From positions 186,001-250,000 of the forward strand of contig CAVUZI010000008.1 in the NCBI GenBank assembly GCA_963745955.1: 64,000 bases of DNA. Direction: 5' to 3'. The position numbers and the translations under genes were made by a program. Shown in pieces: positions 36,048 through 44,288 of the stretch (position 1 is its first letter; each line of letters opens with the position of its first letter). Under the pieces are notes generated by a model. That model ran no database searches. It had not been told where the DNA came from and saw nothing but the letters and a program-made list of their open reading frames with translations. The DNA comes from Bog-756 sp963745955 (lineage in GTDB: Bacteria; Actinomycetota; Acidimicrobiia; Acidimicrobiales; RAAP-2).

Positions 36048-37091
36048 CGTCGAAACCGGACCTTTGGAGTCAATGTGACCCACTACCCCTCGTCCGACGA
36101 GCAAGAATAGGGCTGTGATTGACCTCTCGGGTAAGACAATCCTTCTCACAGGCGGGACCGGTTCCTTTGGTCAGGCATTTCTGCGCCAGGTGACGACGAC
36201 GTGGCCGGACGCAGTCGTCCGCATCTACTCACGGGACGAGCTGAAACAGTGGCAGCTCCATGAGCAGTTCGGCGATCGAGGCGTCCGCTACTTCGTAGGC
36301 GACGTCCGCGACCGAGATCGCCTGGTGCGGGCGGCGAGCGGAGCGGACATCATCGTTCATGCCGCGGCGATGAAGCAAGTACCCGCATGCGAATACAACC
36401 CGTTCGAGGCCATCCAGACCAACGTCTTGGGCGCCCAGAACGTTGTCGACGCGGCCATCGACAGCGGCGTCGCGAGAGTCCTCGCCCTCTCGACCGACAA
36501 GGCGGTGAATCCCGTGAATCTTTACGGGGCGACGAAGCTCTGCGCTGAGAAGATCGTCGTCCAGGGAAACGCCTATGCAGCCCAGTCGCGAACGTGTCTT
36601 TCCTGTGTTCGCTACGGAAATGTCGTCGGATCTCGTGGCTCAGTCGTTCCATTGTTCCGCCAGCAGTCGGAAACTGGACGTCTCACGATCACTGATACGC
36701 GGATGACTCGTTTTTGGATCTCACTCGATCAAGCCGTGGAGCTCGTCCTCTACGCGCTCGAACACATGGTGGGTGGTGAGGTGTTCATCCCGAAGATCCC
36801 GTCAATGCGGATCTCTGATCTCGCCCGCGCGATCGCCCCGGACGCCGAGGTGGATATCACCGGCATCCGCCCAGGCGAGAAGATCCATGAGGTCCTCCTC
36901 ACCGCTGACGATGCTCGTCACAGCATCGATGCAGGTGACGTGTATGTGGTGCTGCCCGAGCACCCGTGGTGGGTGGCGAGCCCTCGATGGATGGAGGGCA
37001 AGCCGCTTGCCGATGGTTTCGTTTACTCCAGCGATAGCAATGATCAGTGGCTGAATGAGGCCGCGATCACCGAGCTCCTGCCGTGATCCCC
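36048..37091 (+). repeat. Direct repeat copy 1 (pseB plus upstream tail)
   Basis: This 1,044-bp segment matches 49761-50805 with about 14 substitutions and one 1-bp indel by eye, roughly 98.6% identity. It starts inside the tail of an open frame that ends NVTHYPSSDEQE, covers all of pseB and ends within the first three codons of a pseC-like gene (GTGATCCCC), after which the sequences diverge completely. Confidence 0.93.
36115..37086 (+). CDS. pseB: UDP-N-acetylglucosamine 4,6-dehydratase (inverting), pseB copy 1
   Basis: A 323-residue extended SDR that converts UDP-GlcNAc to the 4-keto-6-deoxy-L-altro-type sugar, the first step of pseudaminic acid synthesis. The NAD motif is TGGTGSFGQAF; HAAAMKQVPACEYNPFEAIQTN and STDKAVNPVNLYGATK hold the Asp-Lys pair and the YxxxK catalytic residues; GIRPGEKIHEVLL is the C-terminal family signature. 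GTG at 36115 lies 8 nt after the stop of an upstream frame tail. This copy keeps the full C-terminus (NEAAITELLP) and ends exactly where pseC would begin, but the pseC gene is missing here. It is therefore separated from its pathway partners by 13.7 kb. Confidence 0.92.
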   Translation: MIDLSGKTILLTGGTGSFGQAFLRQVTTTWPDAVVRIYSRDELKQWQLHEQFGDRGVRYFVGDVRDRDRLVRAASGADIIVHAAAMKQVPACEYNPFEAIQTNVLGAQNVVDAAIDSGVARVLALSTDKAVNPVNLYGATKLCAEKIVVQGNAYAAQSRTCLSCVRYGNVVGSRGSVVPLFRQQSETGRLTITDTRMTRFWISLDQAVELVLYALEHMVGGEVFIPKIPSMRISDLARAIAPDAEVDITGIRPGEKIHEVLLTADDARHSIDAGDVYVVLPEHPWWVASPRWMEGKPLADGFVYSSDSNDQWLNEAAITELLP

Positions 37092-37432
37092 CTCAGACAA
37101 ACACAGTGCTGCCGTTCTCGTCCATCACGCGCTGCCGTTTGGGATCTTGATTCACACAAGACGAGCATCAGGTGGAAGCCGGTGATGGCGGCGGTCAAAC
37201 GCAGATCGTTGAGGCGCACAGCGCCAAGCTGAGCGCCCGCTCACCAGACGGCGGAGGCTGGAGGCCACCGTGCTCTTCCCTCCGACCGAGGAGTCCGTCA
37301 CAGGTGACCTCTCGCGATCTCAGGACCTCGGGGCGACAACCGTAGGGACCGCCGTGACTCCGTCGCGCACCGAGGCCACTCCTCACAGCGTCGCGCCCTG
37401 GAGCCGGCCGAATTCGCCGACCGATCCTTTCG
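37087..37432. other. Unassigned DNA after pseB copy 1
   Basis: About 345 bases between the end of the repeat and the convergent surface-glycan gene. No recognisable gene, repeat or promoter was seen. The abrupt loss of pseC sequence at 37091 makes this the probable junction of a rearrangement. Confidence 0.35.
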
Positions 37433-38818
37433 TCACCTGGTTGGTCCCGGCGACCCGTGGCGCCCGGCGACGTCCATCTGGCTCGCCGCCTCGTGCACCT
37501 GTTGGCGCCACTGGGTGCGCCGGGAGGAGACCGACGAGGCGGTGGCAGCCCGCCCCAGCCGCCTGAGGACGGCGCCGGCGCCGGCCAGAAAGGGAAGAGC
37601 CACCGCCATCCCAACGCTCTCGAGGAAGAGGGACGCCGGCACGCCGGCCTCCGCCGTCGGCCGGGCCGAGGCGGCCAACGATCGCAACACGTGGATCACC
37701 CGTTCGGAGGCCCCACCGTCGATGACTCCGAGGTGCTCGCCGATGAATGGATCGGCGTCGGTAGTGGGCCGGGCCAGCGCCTCCGGGCCACGACCCAACA
37801 GCTCCGCCAAGTGCTCAGGTCCCGCGGCGTGAGTTACGCATTCGGGGTGCTTGTCGTAAGGGATCAGCTGGGCATGGTTGGCGTCGAAGACAGGACCCCA
37901 GGCGGCGTAGAGCACGGGCCGCCGTGCCGCCGCCGCTTCGAGAAGCGCCGTGGTCTGGAAGCCAACGACGACATCGGCTTCGAGCAGCAACTGGCGGGTG
38001 TCGACGCTCTGGTTGGCGACCTCCACGGCAGGGTCGAGCCAGTCCGCGCCTGGGCGCTGCTGAGGGTGCCGCTTCGCCGTGACCCGCCATCGGCCCGACC
38101 GTGCCGCCTCGGAGATGACGAGCTCGGTCTGGCGGCGAAGCTCCTGCCAGCTGCAACCCGAATCGAGCGGAAGGTACGCCCGGTCGTCATAGGAGAGGTA
38201 GAGAAGGTGCGGGAGTCCCGTCGCACTCGGCTCCGGTGAACTGCGGGTGCCCGATAGACGTCGAAGCGAGGCTGGCCAGTGACAACGATGAGACCGCTCC
38301 GGTGTGCCACATTCGATCTGGAATAGACGGTGTCGTTGGCTGCAAACCGTAGTGATGTCGCTCGTGAACGGTACGAACCGCCGGATCGTTGCGGCGTGGT
38401 TCGCCATGGTCATCGGCGAGATCGTCGTCTCCTTCTGGACAACTGCCACTCGGACACCGAAGTTCCGAAACTGTTCGATGACGGGCCGCAGGTAGAAGAT
38501 CGAGTCGCTGGGCAGCAGCAGGACATTGGGACGGTAAGCCGATAAAATCCACCTGGTGAAGCGAGCGATCGAATGCCGATATGAGGTCCAACAGCTTTCA
38601 AAGCGGGGGTCGAACGCGGTGGCCACCCCCTCGAAGGCCTCCTTTGGGAAGTGCCGTTGTGCGATCCGACGGATCCGCTGATAAGGAAGGACGGTGCACT
38701 GGTCAAGTTCTCCCAGTCGAGACCTGAGGGTGTCGAGATCCTGTCCGAAGAAGTGGTCGACCGCAACGATCCGCAGCGGTCCGGGCTCCGAGTGGGTTGG
38801 CGTCGGGTCGTCGCGCAT
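37433..38818 (-). CDS. CDP-glycerol-transferase-like / GT-B surface polysaccharide protein, paired frameshifts
   Basis: A protein of about 461 residues. Segments such as ILSAYRPNVLLLPSDSIFYL, KETTISPMTMANHAATI, VTGQPRFDVY, WRVTAKRHPQQRP and LLEADVVVGFQTTALLEAAAARRPVL follow the pattern of CDP-glycerol or capsule-type GT-B proteins, ending with the conserved VVGFxTTALLEA donor loop. The VTGQPRFDVY part is in another frame: one change near 38295 and a compensating one near 38240, so the main frame stays open with about 18 scrambled residues. ATG at 38818 is used; earlier in-frame codons are Arg/Pro-rich. A hydrophobic segment near the C-terminus (GMAVALPFLAGAGAVL) may touch the membrane. Function is inferred. 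Confidence 0.62.
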   Translation of the reverse strand: MRDDPTPTHSEPGPLRIVAVDHFFGQDLDTLRSRLGELDQCTVLPYQRIRRIAQRHFPKEAFEGVATAFDPRFESCWTSYRHSIARFTRWILSAYRPNVLLLPSDSIFYLRPVIEQFRNFGVRVAVVQKETTISPMTMANHAATIRRFVPFTSDITTVCSQRHRLFQIECGTPERSHRCHWPASLRRLSGTRSSPEPSATGLPHLLYLSYDDRAYLPLDSGCSWQELRRQTELVISEAARSGRWRVTAKRHPQQRPGADWLDPAVEVANQSVDTRQLLLEADVVVGFQTTALLEAAAARRPVLYAAWGPVFDANHAQLIPYDKHPECVTHAAGPEHLAELLGRGPEALARPTTDADPFIGEHLGVIDGGASERVIHVLRSLAASARPTAEAGVPASLFLESVGMAVALPFLAGAGAVLRRLGRAATASSVSSRRTQWRQQVHEAASQMDVAGRHGSPGPTR

Positions 38819-39200
38819 ACGCACGGACGGGACGGGGTCGCACACGGCCCGAATGCTAGCCCCGACCGCCTCGCGGTGCTCCCACAGGACCAGAGGCGCA
38901 CCGAGCACTGCGTGGCAGCCCCGGTCGGATGCTTCCTGTCGAGAGGATCCGACGGTGGAGCTATGGTCAGCCCGATCTGCGGGTATGTCATCGCGAGGCT
39001 TGGGCTTCCAGCCGCTCGGTGACAAATCGGCTACACCTTCCGGCGCTGCTCGAGCCGCCGGAATTCGGTGATCTAAAGGGTCTGCAGCTGGGTCGTCTGG
39101 CTGCGTCATTCGGCTGCCTCTGCGGTGCTCGGCCTGTCGATGTCAGAGCGCGGGCCCAGGTCCTCGCAAGGCACAGCGCAATCCATTCCGGTCCCCGACC
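38819..39200. other. Divergent intergenic region
   Basis: About 380 bases between the divergent GT-B-like and flippase starts. The minus-strand frame stays open here to 39109 but the residues look non-coding. No clear promoter box was found. Confidence 0.3.
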
Positions 39201-40772
39201 TTGACCGATCCGACACCCGCGGGCCGAAAGGTTGCTCGGAACACTGTCATCAACGGCGTGAGCCGCGTAGCCGCCGCGCTTGGCACCGTCCTCCTCACGC
39301 CGTACCTTCTTCACCATCTCGGGGCGGAGAGGTATGGCATCTGGCTCCTGGCCCTGACGGTCACGTTCTCCAGCGGGTTCCTCTCTTTCGGAGACGCCGG
39401 ACTGCCCGTTGCGGCGATTCGCTTCATCGCTGAAGCGCGGGCCAGGGGCGCTGAAAGTGAGATCGGCGGCATCGTCTCATCGCTGCTCGTGCTTTACGTT
39501 CCCCTGGGCTTCGTTCTCGGCGGACTCCTCGTCCTGCTGGCCAGCACCTTTGTCGATCTCTTCGGGATCCGGTCGGACCTCGCTCAGGTGAGTGTCTGGG
39601 TTTTCGCACTGGCGGGCGCCCAGGTGGTGTTCGACCTTCCTGCCGCTGCCTTTCAGGCCGTGCTGCAGGGGCTGCAACGATATGGGGCCTACCAGGCGAT
39701 CCAGGTGGGCGGAACGGTCGCTTGGGTCGTTGGTGCCTTCGCCGTCGTGCACGCCGGGCATGGGATTCTCGGCCTGGCCTTGGTGGCGTTCGCAGTGGCG
39801 TTCGTGGAGCTCGTCGCCTCGGTCGTGCTCGCCTTTGTGGTCGATCGCGAGTTGCGGCTCCGGCTCCGGCTGGTCAACCGCCGGATATTGAGACGACTCC
39901 TCGGTTATGGCTCGTCAGTCCTGGGCATGCGAATCGTGTCGATCCTGTGGAACCAGAGTGACCGTATCGTGATCGCCCTGCTTGTCTCGACTGCGGCGGT
40001 CGCCCACTACCAGATCGCATATCTGTTGCAGTCAGTGGTTCTCCTCGCACTCTCGGTCTCCGCATCGGCCGTCGTGCCTGCTTCGGCACAGGTCAGGGCA
40101 TCCGGCGATCAGAATACGGAGCGTGCCATCTACCTTGTAGGAACGCGCTATGCAGTAGCCATCTGCATGCCCATCTTGATCGCGACTCTCGTCTACACCC
40201 ACGCCATCATCGCCACCTGGGTCGGTCCAACGTACGTGTACCTTTCGGGAGCCAGTCGCCTGTTTGTCCTCACCCTCCTGATCCCAATGTTCAGTACCGT
40301 GGGACTAAGCATGTTCGTCGGCATTGGCCGAATCAGGCCGATACTGATCGTCAATGTCGTGGCGACAGGGATCAACCTCATTCTGTCAGTGCTGCTGGCT
40401 CCGACACTGGGCATCACCGGAGTGATTCTGGGAACGTTGATTGCATTCATCCCGGCGAACGTGACGTATCTTGTGCTCTTCGCCAAGGAATTCGGCTCTT
40501 CGGCGCGGCGGTTCCTCAAGGAGATCATCCTGCCAAATGCCCCAGGTGCTGTCGCTCAGATCGCCTTCGCACTGGCCACCGTGACGTGGTGCGACCAGCT
40601 CCACAAATTGTGGCAGGTCGGTGCGGTATGCGCTGCCAGCGTGATGGTCAGCGGGCTCTTCTTTCTGCTGTGTTCTCCGCCCGGTCAGCGTGCCGGCCTT
40701 CTTCGCCTGGTGAGGCGGAGCGCAGCGGCATCGCCGACGGGCGGCTCGATCGACCCCCAGACGTGGCGATGA
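39201..40772 (+). CDS. Lipopolysaccharide/O-unit flippase (MOP superfamily, Wzx-like)
   Basis: A 523-residue membrane protein with 12-14 hydrophobic helices. Family features include NTVINGVSRVAAALGTVLLTPYLLHHLGAE at the N-terminus, ERYGIWLLALTV, GDAGLPVAAIRFIAEARARG, and WNQSDRIVIALLVSTAAVAHYQIA in the middle. It would flip a lipid-linked glycan unit across the cytoplasmic membrane. TTG at 39201 opens the frame just before the first conserved segment; no strong ribosome site is seen. The gene is intact, unlike the other flippase in this window, so the region carries two separate export flippases, suggesting two glycans or a displaced older system. Confidence 0.87.
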   Translation: MTDPTPAGRKVARNTVINGVSRVAAALGTVLLTPYLLHHLGAERYGIWLLALTVTFSSGFLSFGDAGLPVAAIRFIAEARARGAESEIGGIVSSLLVLYVPLGFVLGGLLVLLASTFVDLFGIRSDLAQVSVWVFALAGAQVVFDLPAAAFQAVLQGLQRYGAYQAIQVGGTVAWVVGAFAVVHAGHGILGLALVAFAVAFVELVASVVLAFVVDRELRLRLRLVNRRILRRLLGYGSSVLGMRIVSILWNQSDRIVIALLVSTAAVAHYQIAYLLQSVVLLALSVSASAVVPASAQVRASGDQNTERAIYLVGTRYAVAICMPILIATLVYTHAIIATWVGPTYVYLSGASRLFVLTLLIPMFSTVGLSMFVGIGRIRPILIVNVVATGINLILSVLLAPTLGITGVILGTLIAFIPANVTYLVLFAKEFGSSARRFLKEIILPNAPGAVAQIAFALATVTWCDQLHKLWQVGAVCAASVMVSGLFFLLCSPPGQRAGLLRLVRRSAAASPTGGSIDPQTWR

Positions 40773-41081
40773 TCGCCGGACCTAAATCTCCTTTCGGGAT
40801 CAGACGAAGCATGGGACGCAACAGGCGGCGCAGGAGAAAGGGCGTTCCACGTCTTGAGAAGACTTGGGCTGATCCGGTTCGACGTACAGCTTGGTTTTAG
40901 TGATCATGCCGCTCGTAGTAGCCGGACAGGGAGACCCGAGCGGACGACAGGCATGTGTAGCGCCGTGCCCTGCGACTTCGAGTTGGGATGGAATACCTTC
41001 CTGGGGCCGCGGATGGCGGCGCGCGCGAAGCGGGCGGGGCGAAGCCCCGCCAGGTGTGGTCCGGGCTGTGGTGCGTAAGCG
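40773..41081. other. Flank of the IS110 element with a possible gene remnant
   Basis: About 309 bases. On the minus strand a short frame reads FSRRGTPFLLRRLLRPML then LRLIPKGDLGPAII (about 40770-40880), which looks like the C-terminus of a real protein cut off by the insertion; this is a guess. The transposase-proximal part contains a strong hairpin. No intact gene is present. Confidence 0.3.
41033..41051. terminator. Perfect GC hairpin at the 3' side of the IS110 transposase
   Basis: GGCGGGGC, a GAA loop and GCCCCGCC form an 8-bp perfect stem about 30 bp beyond the transposase stop. It could end the transposase transcript or belong to the element's right end. Confidence 0.45.
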
Positions 41082-42311
41082 CTACGCGACTTGGCTGAGC
41101 ACGACGGAGTGTCCGAGTGCTTCGAGCCGCTTGACGAGGCGTCGGGTCTCGACCTGGGTGTTCCGAGGGGACAGGTAGTCGGCGCCGAGGTCGTCGTAGG
41201 TCTGCCCCGTGCTGAGCATGTGCCAGGCGGCGAACAAGATGGAGTGGGCGACGGCGACGGTGGCTTTGTTCGGCCCGCGGCGGCCGGCGATCTGGCGGTA
41301 TTGGGCGGCGAGGTAGGTGTCTTTGGTGCGGCTGGCCGCCTTGGCTGACTCGATCAGGGCTCGCCTGAGCCAGCTGGCGCCTTGGCGGGTGCCTGCGGGC
41401 CGGTGCTTTCCAGCCGATTCATGGTTTGCGGGCGCCACTCCGGCCCACGCACACAGCTGCATGGCGGTCGGGAATCGGGTCATGTCGGCACCGGTCTCGG
41501 CCACGATGGTCTCGGCAGCTTTACGCCCGACGCCGGGGATGGTCTCCAGGAGATCTACCGCTCTTTGAAATGCGCCGAGACGGCTGGCCACTTCGGAATC
41601 GAGACGAGCGATGGCGAAATCAAGGAAGTCGATATGATCGAGAATGACGCGGGCCACCGCTCCATGGTGGGCAGCAAAGCGCCCGCCCAGTGCCTCGGCC
41701 AGCGCTGGGATCTTCGAACGCATCCGAGCCTTCGCCATTTCGGCCAGCACCATTGGGTCCCGCTCGCCGGCGATGAGCGCTTCGATCATGGCTCGGGTCG
41801 ACTTTCCCAAGACGGTGGAAGCGACCGACGAGATCTTGATCCCGGCATCCTGGAGAACCTTGTCCAAGCGCTGAATCTCCTGGGCTCGCATCACGATCTG
41901 AGTCTTGCGATAGCGGGTGAGCTCGCGAAGTTCACGCACCGGCAACGGAGGGACGAAACTCGGGCGGACCATGCCGTGGGCGGCGACGTCGGCCAACCAC
42001 TCGGCGTCGGCGATGTCAGTCTTTCGACCAGGTACGTTCCTCACGTGACCGGCGTTCACCAACCACAACTCGTCGAAGAGATCCTCCAACGGGTAGTACA
42101 CCGGCTTCCAATAGACCCCGGTCGACTCCATCACCACCCGAGTCACCTCGAAGTCAGCCATCCAGGCGGCCAATTCGCTCACACCGGCGCTCGTCGTGGA
42201 GAACCGTTTGCGGCGCAATTGAGGTTCGTCGCCTGTGCCTATCCGTATGCAGGCGACGACGGTGTCCCGGTGAACGTCAAGACCTGCCACTCGATCACGC
42301 TGCTGTTGCAT
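41082..42311 (-). CDS. IS110-family transposase (DEDD recombinase)
   Basis: A 409-residue transposase. The N-terminal DEDD RuvC-like domain begins VAGLDVHRDTVVACIRI, with VVMESTGVYWKPVYY and RNVPGRKTDIADAEWLA supplying acidic residues. The C-terminal Transposase_20 domain has LETIPGVGRKAAETIVAETGADM, LCAWAGVAPANHESAGKH and the serine-containing segment GASWLRRALIESA. These enzymes use both domains plus a bridge RNA to join donor and target. ATG at 42311. The frame is intact, so the element may still be active. It interrupts the interval between the two pseB copies and separates a flippase from a decayed nuclease gene and a methyltransferase. Confidence 0.95.
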   Translation of the reverse strand: MQQQRDRVAGLDVHRDTVVACIRIGTGDEPQLRRKRFSTTSAGVSELAAWMADFEVTRVVMESTGVYWKPVYYPLEDLFDELWLVNAGHVRNVPGRKTDIADAEWLADVAAHGMVRPSFVPPLPVRELRELTRYRKTQIVMRAQEIQRLDKVLQDAGIKISSVASTVLGKSTRAMIEALIAGERDPMVLAEMAKARMRSKIPALAEALGGRFAAHHGAVARVILDHIDFLDFAIARLDSEVASRLGAFQRAVDLLETIPGVGRKAAETIVAETGADMTRFPTAMQLCAWAGVAPANHESAGKHRPAGTRQGASWLRRALIESAKAASRTKDTYLAAQYRQIAGRRGPNKATVAVAHSILFAAWHMLSTGQTYDDLGADYLSPRNTQVETRRLVKRLEALGHSVVLSQVA

Positions 42312-42500
42312 GTATCACCCAACCCTTTCGTCTTCTGATGGTTGACCGGGCTGGGCGATGGCAAGGACCCAGGTACAAGAAGTTGGGATACGCGCTCGTA
42401 GCGGCACTCAAGGGTCCCTCAGGCTCCTCGCATCACGTTATAAACGGGCTCAAAGCGTCAATCTCGATCGATGTCTGCCATCACCCAGCCCGCAGCCAGC
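42312..42500 (-). ncRNA. Candidate bridge RNA region of the IS110 element
   Basis: The noncoding stretch directly upstream of the transposase start is the position of the bridge RNA in IS110-group elements. A possible stem pairs GGACCC at 42365-42370 with GGGTCC at 42412-42417. The RNA's limits and its target and donor loops cannot be read by eye. Confidence 0.3.
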
Positions 42501-42540
42501 ATTCCATCTCTCGAGGGTGGGCCGCACGGCCCATATCTGC

Positions 42541-43102
42541 TTATAACCAAAACTTGTGGATGCACCACCTGACCGAGGGCGACGTACCTAGCTCTCTCAT
42601 TACAAAGGCCGATCCAGGATTCATCGTGTACGGATGTGCCTCGATCGCCACAACGGGCCGAGGCTTGATGCCCGCATCTCGGACGACCTGGCGATAGCGG
42701 ACAAGTTACCCGAACCCCAGTCGAAACTGTCTCTCCTCGTTCGGCGGCGTGATCGAGTTGAATTCCACAACCAAGAACTCGTCCTGGGAGCTGAACGCCA
42801 AATCGAACTGTCGGTCATCGTTCCGTGGGAACCGAGGCACGAACCCAGTCTTCCTCGCGGCTCTGGCAAGCAGATTGACGGTGCGATTGTGACGTTCAGA
42901 CCTCTACCCCCAAGGAGTCAGGATCGCGGCCCACGTGCTCCAAGCCACTTGCTAACTCGACGTGTTCGTTCAAGTCACCGATGGCGTGATCCACTCCTTC
43001 GGCATCGACTCGCACACGTTCGGAATCACCACGGACCTGTGGCCCTGGGCACTCGACCGGATGTCGACGGTTTGGAAAGGCGTTGGCGCCGCCGATCTGC
43101 AT
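42541..43102 (-). pseudogene. Remnant of a PD-(D/E)XK-like endonuclease, frameshifted
   Basis: Pieces of one protein appear in shifting minus-strand frames. The first, ending LASGLEHVGRDPDSLGVEV, meets ERHNRTVNLLARAARKTGF after a change near 42898. This continues to FDLAFSSQDEFLVVEF and SITPPNEERQFRLGFG, then after a change near 42710 to LVRYRQVVRDAGIKPRPVV and AIEAHP. This resembles the nuclease domain in which VVEVKS.T..NEE.QLRLGLGQ..RYR is typical (restriction or McrB/NO VEIN-like). Here the E-x-K reads VEFNS, so the catalytic Lys is Asn. With at least two frame changes and an altered site, it is probably inactive. It lies next to the IS110 element, which may have helped to break it. Confidence 0.5.
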
Positions 43103-43108
43103 AGGGGC

Positions 43109-43840
43109 TCAAGGCTTTTTGTAGGCAGCTATTGTCTGCCCTTCCTCTCCACGAGCAAGATCCTGTTCGAAGCCGGCCACTCGGACCAGGCCCTGGAACA
43201 GGGCATCGAGCTGGCTCAATGTTTGAATTCGCTCATCGCCTTTGAGAACATTCGACAACGATCCCTCGTAATCAACCGGGACTTTGTGCATCGAAACGAT
43301 AAGGTACCCGCCCCGACGTACTACCCTCATCATCTCTTTCGCTGCGCGCTGCGGTGCTGTTGAATATGAAAGGGTCCACGCACAGGTCACGGCGCCGTAG
43401 CTTTCGTCCTTGTACGGCAACTGGTGCATGTCCCCAACGTCGATGAGGGGGCTGTATGAAAACGTGTCGAGGCCACGAACAGAAGTGGCTTCCCAGCCAA
43501 GCCCTCGTGCCATAAGGATTTCAGGTTCGTATCTAGGACCGATAACCAGGAGTGAATCATGCGGACAATCCGGTATGGACGCGAGCAGGAACATCGTCAA
43601 TCGCACTCGGCGATCCGGACCGTAGGCCCTCATGAAGGATCTTGAGTAATCGGCTTCCTGCGTCTCAGAGGATGGGTTCTCCCACTCACGCACAGGACGG
43701 GCTCCGAATCGTGTGAGCCAAAGGAATCGGACAAGGCCGATCTCCCATGGGAACGCTACGAGGGTACCCTCTTTTAGGGTCTTGACGGGTCTTTGGCGCT
43801 TGAGAGCGCGCCAAACTTTCCCTGGTCCGAGTCGGTACAC
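43109..43840 (-). CDS. SAM-dependent methyltransferase-like protein (FkbM/class I type)
   Basis: A 243-residue protein with a Rossmann methyltransferase fold. Around residues 95-185 it reads SLLVIGPRYEPEILMARGLGWEATSVRGLDTFSYSP, then GDMHQLPYKDESYGAVTCAWTLSYS, which fits motif I through motif IV of class I enzymes. GGYLIVSMHKVPVDYEG follows as the post-motif strand. GTG at 43840 is preferred because GAGGAGG lies 6-7 nt upstream; the upstream in-frame residues lack this support. It is intact, divergent from the two unknown genes at 44289-46058, and could methylate a sugar in the same pathway. Substrate unknown. Confidence 0.72.
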   Translation of the reverse strand: MYRLGPGKVWRALKRQRPVKTLKEGTLVAFPWEIGLVRFLWLTRFGARPVREWENPSSETQEADYSRSFMRAYGPDRRVRLTMFLLASIPDCPHDSLLVIGPRYEPEILMARGLGWEATSVRGLDTFSYSPLIDVGDMHQLPYKDESYGAVTCAWTLSYSTAPQRAAKEMMRVVRRGGYLIVSMHKVPVDYEGSLSNVLKGDERIQTLSQLDALFQGLVRVAGFEQDLARGEEGQTIAAYKKP

Positions 43841-44288
43841 AATCGCCTCCTCTTCGCCGGTCGTTCTTGTCCCCCTGGTCGCCGAAGAAACCAGGATTAT
43901 CAACTAATGCGTCCAGTGCACGACCAGTGTTCGTGCCCCCGGGTTGGGCAAGTGGACGTAGTGGAAGACGCGTCCTGCCTGATCCTGGTAGCTCTGGATC
44001 AGGGCCTGCCACTCCTGTCGACTTGCCAGCGTCTATTCGATCACGGACCTCCCTGATGATGGGACCACGCTCGACAGCTGGCACAGTAGCACCGGCGGAT
44101 CGTGAGTCGCTCCTCTCCAACACGGGACTGACTCGAGGTGACTCGGGGGCGTGCGGCGGCGGACCCGGTCGGATAGAATGCTGCGGAGTTAGTGAAATGA
44201 ACGTACGTTCCGAGCGGTAGGGTTTTTCGGGTTCTCGTGCGAGGGGTGGTGGGGCGCCCGACGGTGAACATCCCTGTTCGGAGGCTGC
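43841..44288. other. Divergent intergenic region with a plus-strand promoter
   Basis: About 450 bases. TAGAAT at 44174-44179 is a good -10 box for the plus-strand pair of unknown genes and would give a leader of about 100 nt. That leader contains a 7-codon frame (ATG at 44196 to TAG at 44219), possibly a chance leader peptide. Nothing else is recognised. Confidence 0.4.
44174..44179 (+). promoter_or_regulatory. -10 box for the unknown-function gene pair
   Basis: TAGAAT is the best -10 match upstream of the gene at 44289. The matching -35 is weak. Assignment rests on sequence and position only. Confidence 0.4.

Larger units (their letters stand above)
41058..42500 (-). mobile_element. IS110-family insertion sequence, ends approximate
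   Basis: The element contains one DEDD transposase gene. IS110 elements lack normal terminal inverted repeats, so the ends cannot be fixed by eye. CCGGGCTG occurs on both sides of the transposase gene, near 41057-41065 and 42344-42351, and may be a core repeat or chance. The noncoding stretch upstream of the transposase (about 42312-42500) is where IS110-group members encode the bridge RNA. Confidence 0.55.

Noticed and set aside
42634..43104. Plus-strand 156-codon frame over the nuclease remnant
   Set aside because: Its product is Arg/Pro-rich and unlike any protein, whereas the minus strand carries recognisable nuclease segments.
44196..44219. Seven-codon leader peptide upstream of the unknown gene pair
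   Set aside because: A frame this short is expected by chance and shows no attenuator-like hairpins or codon run.
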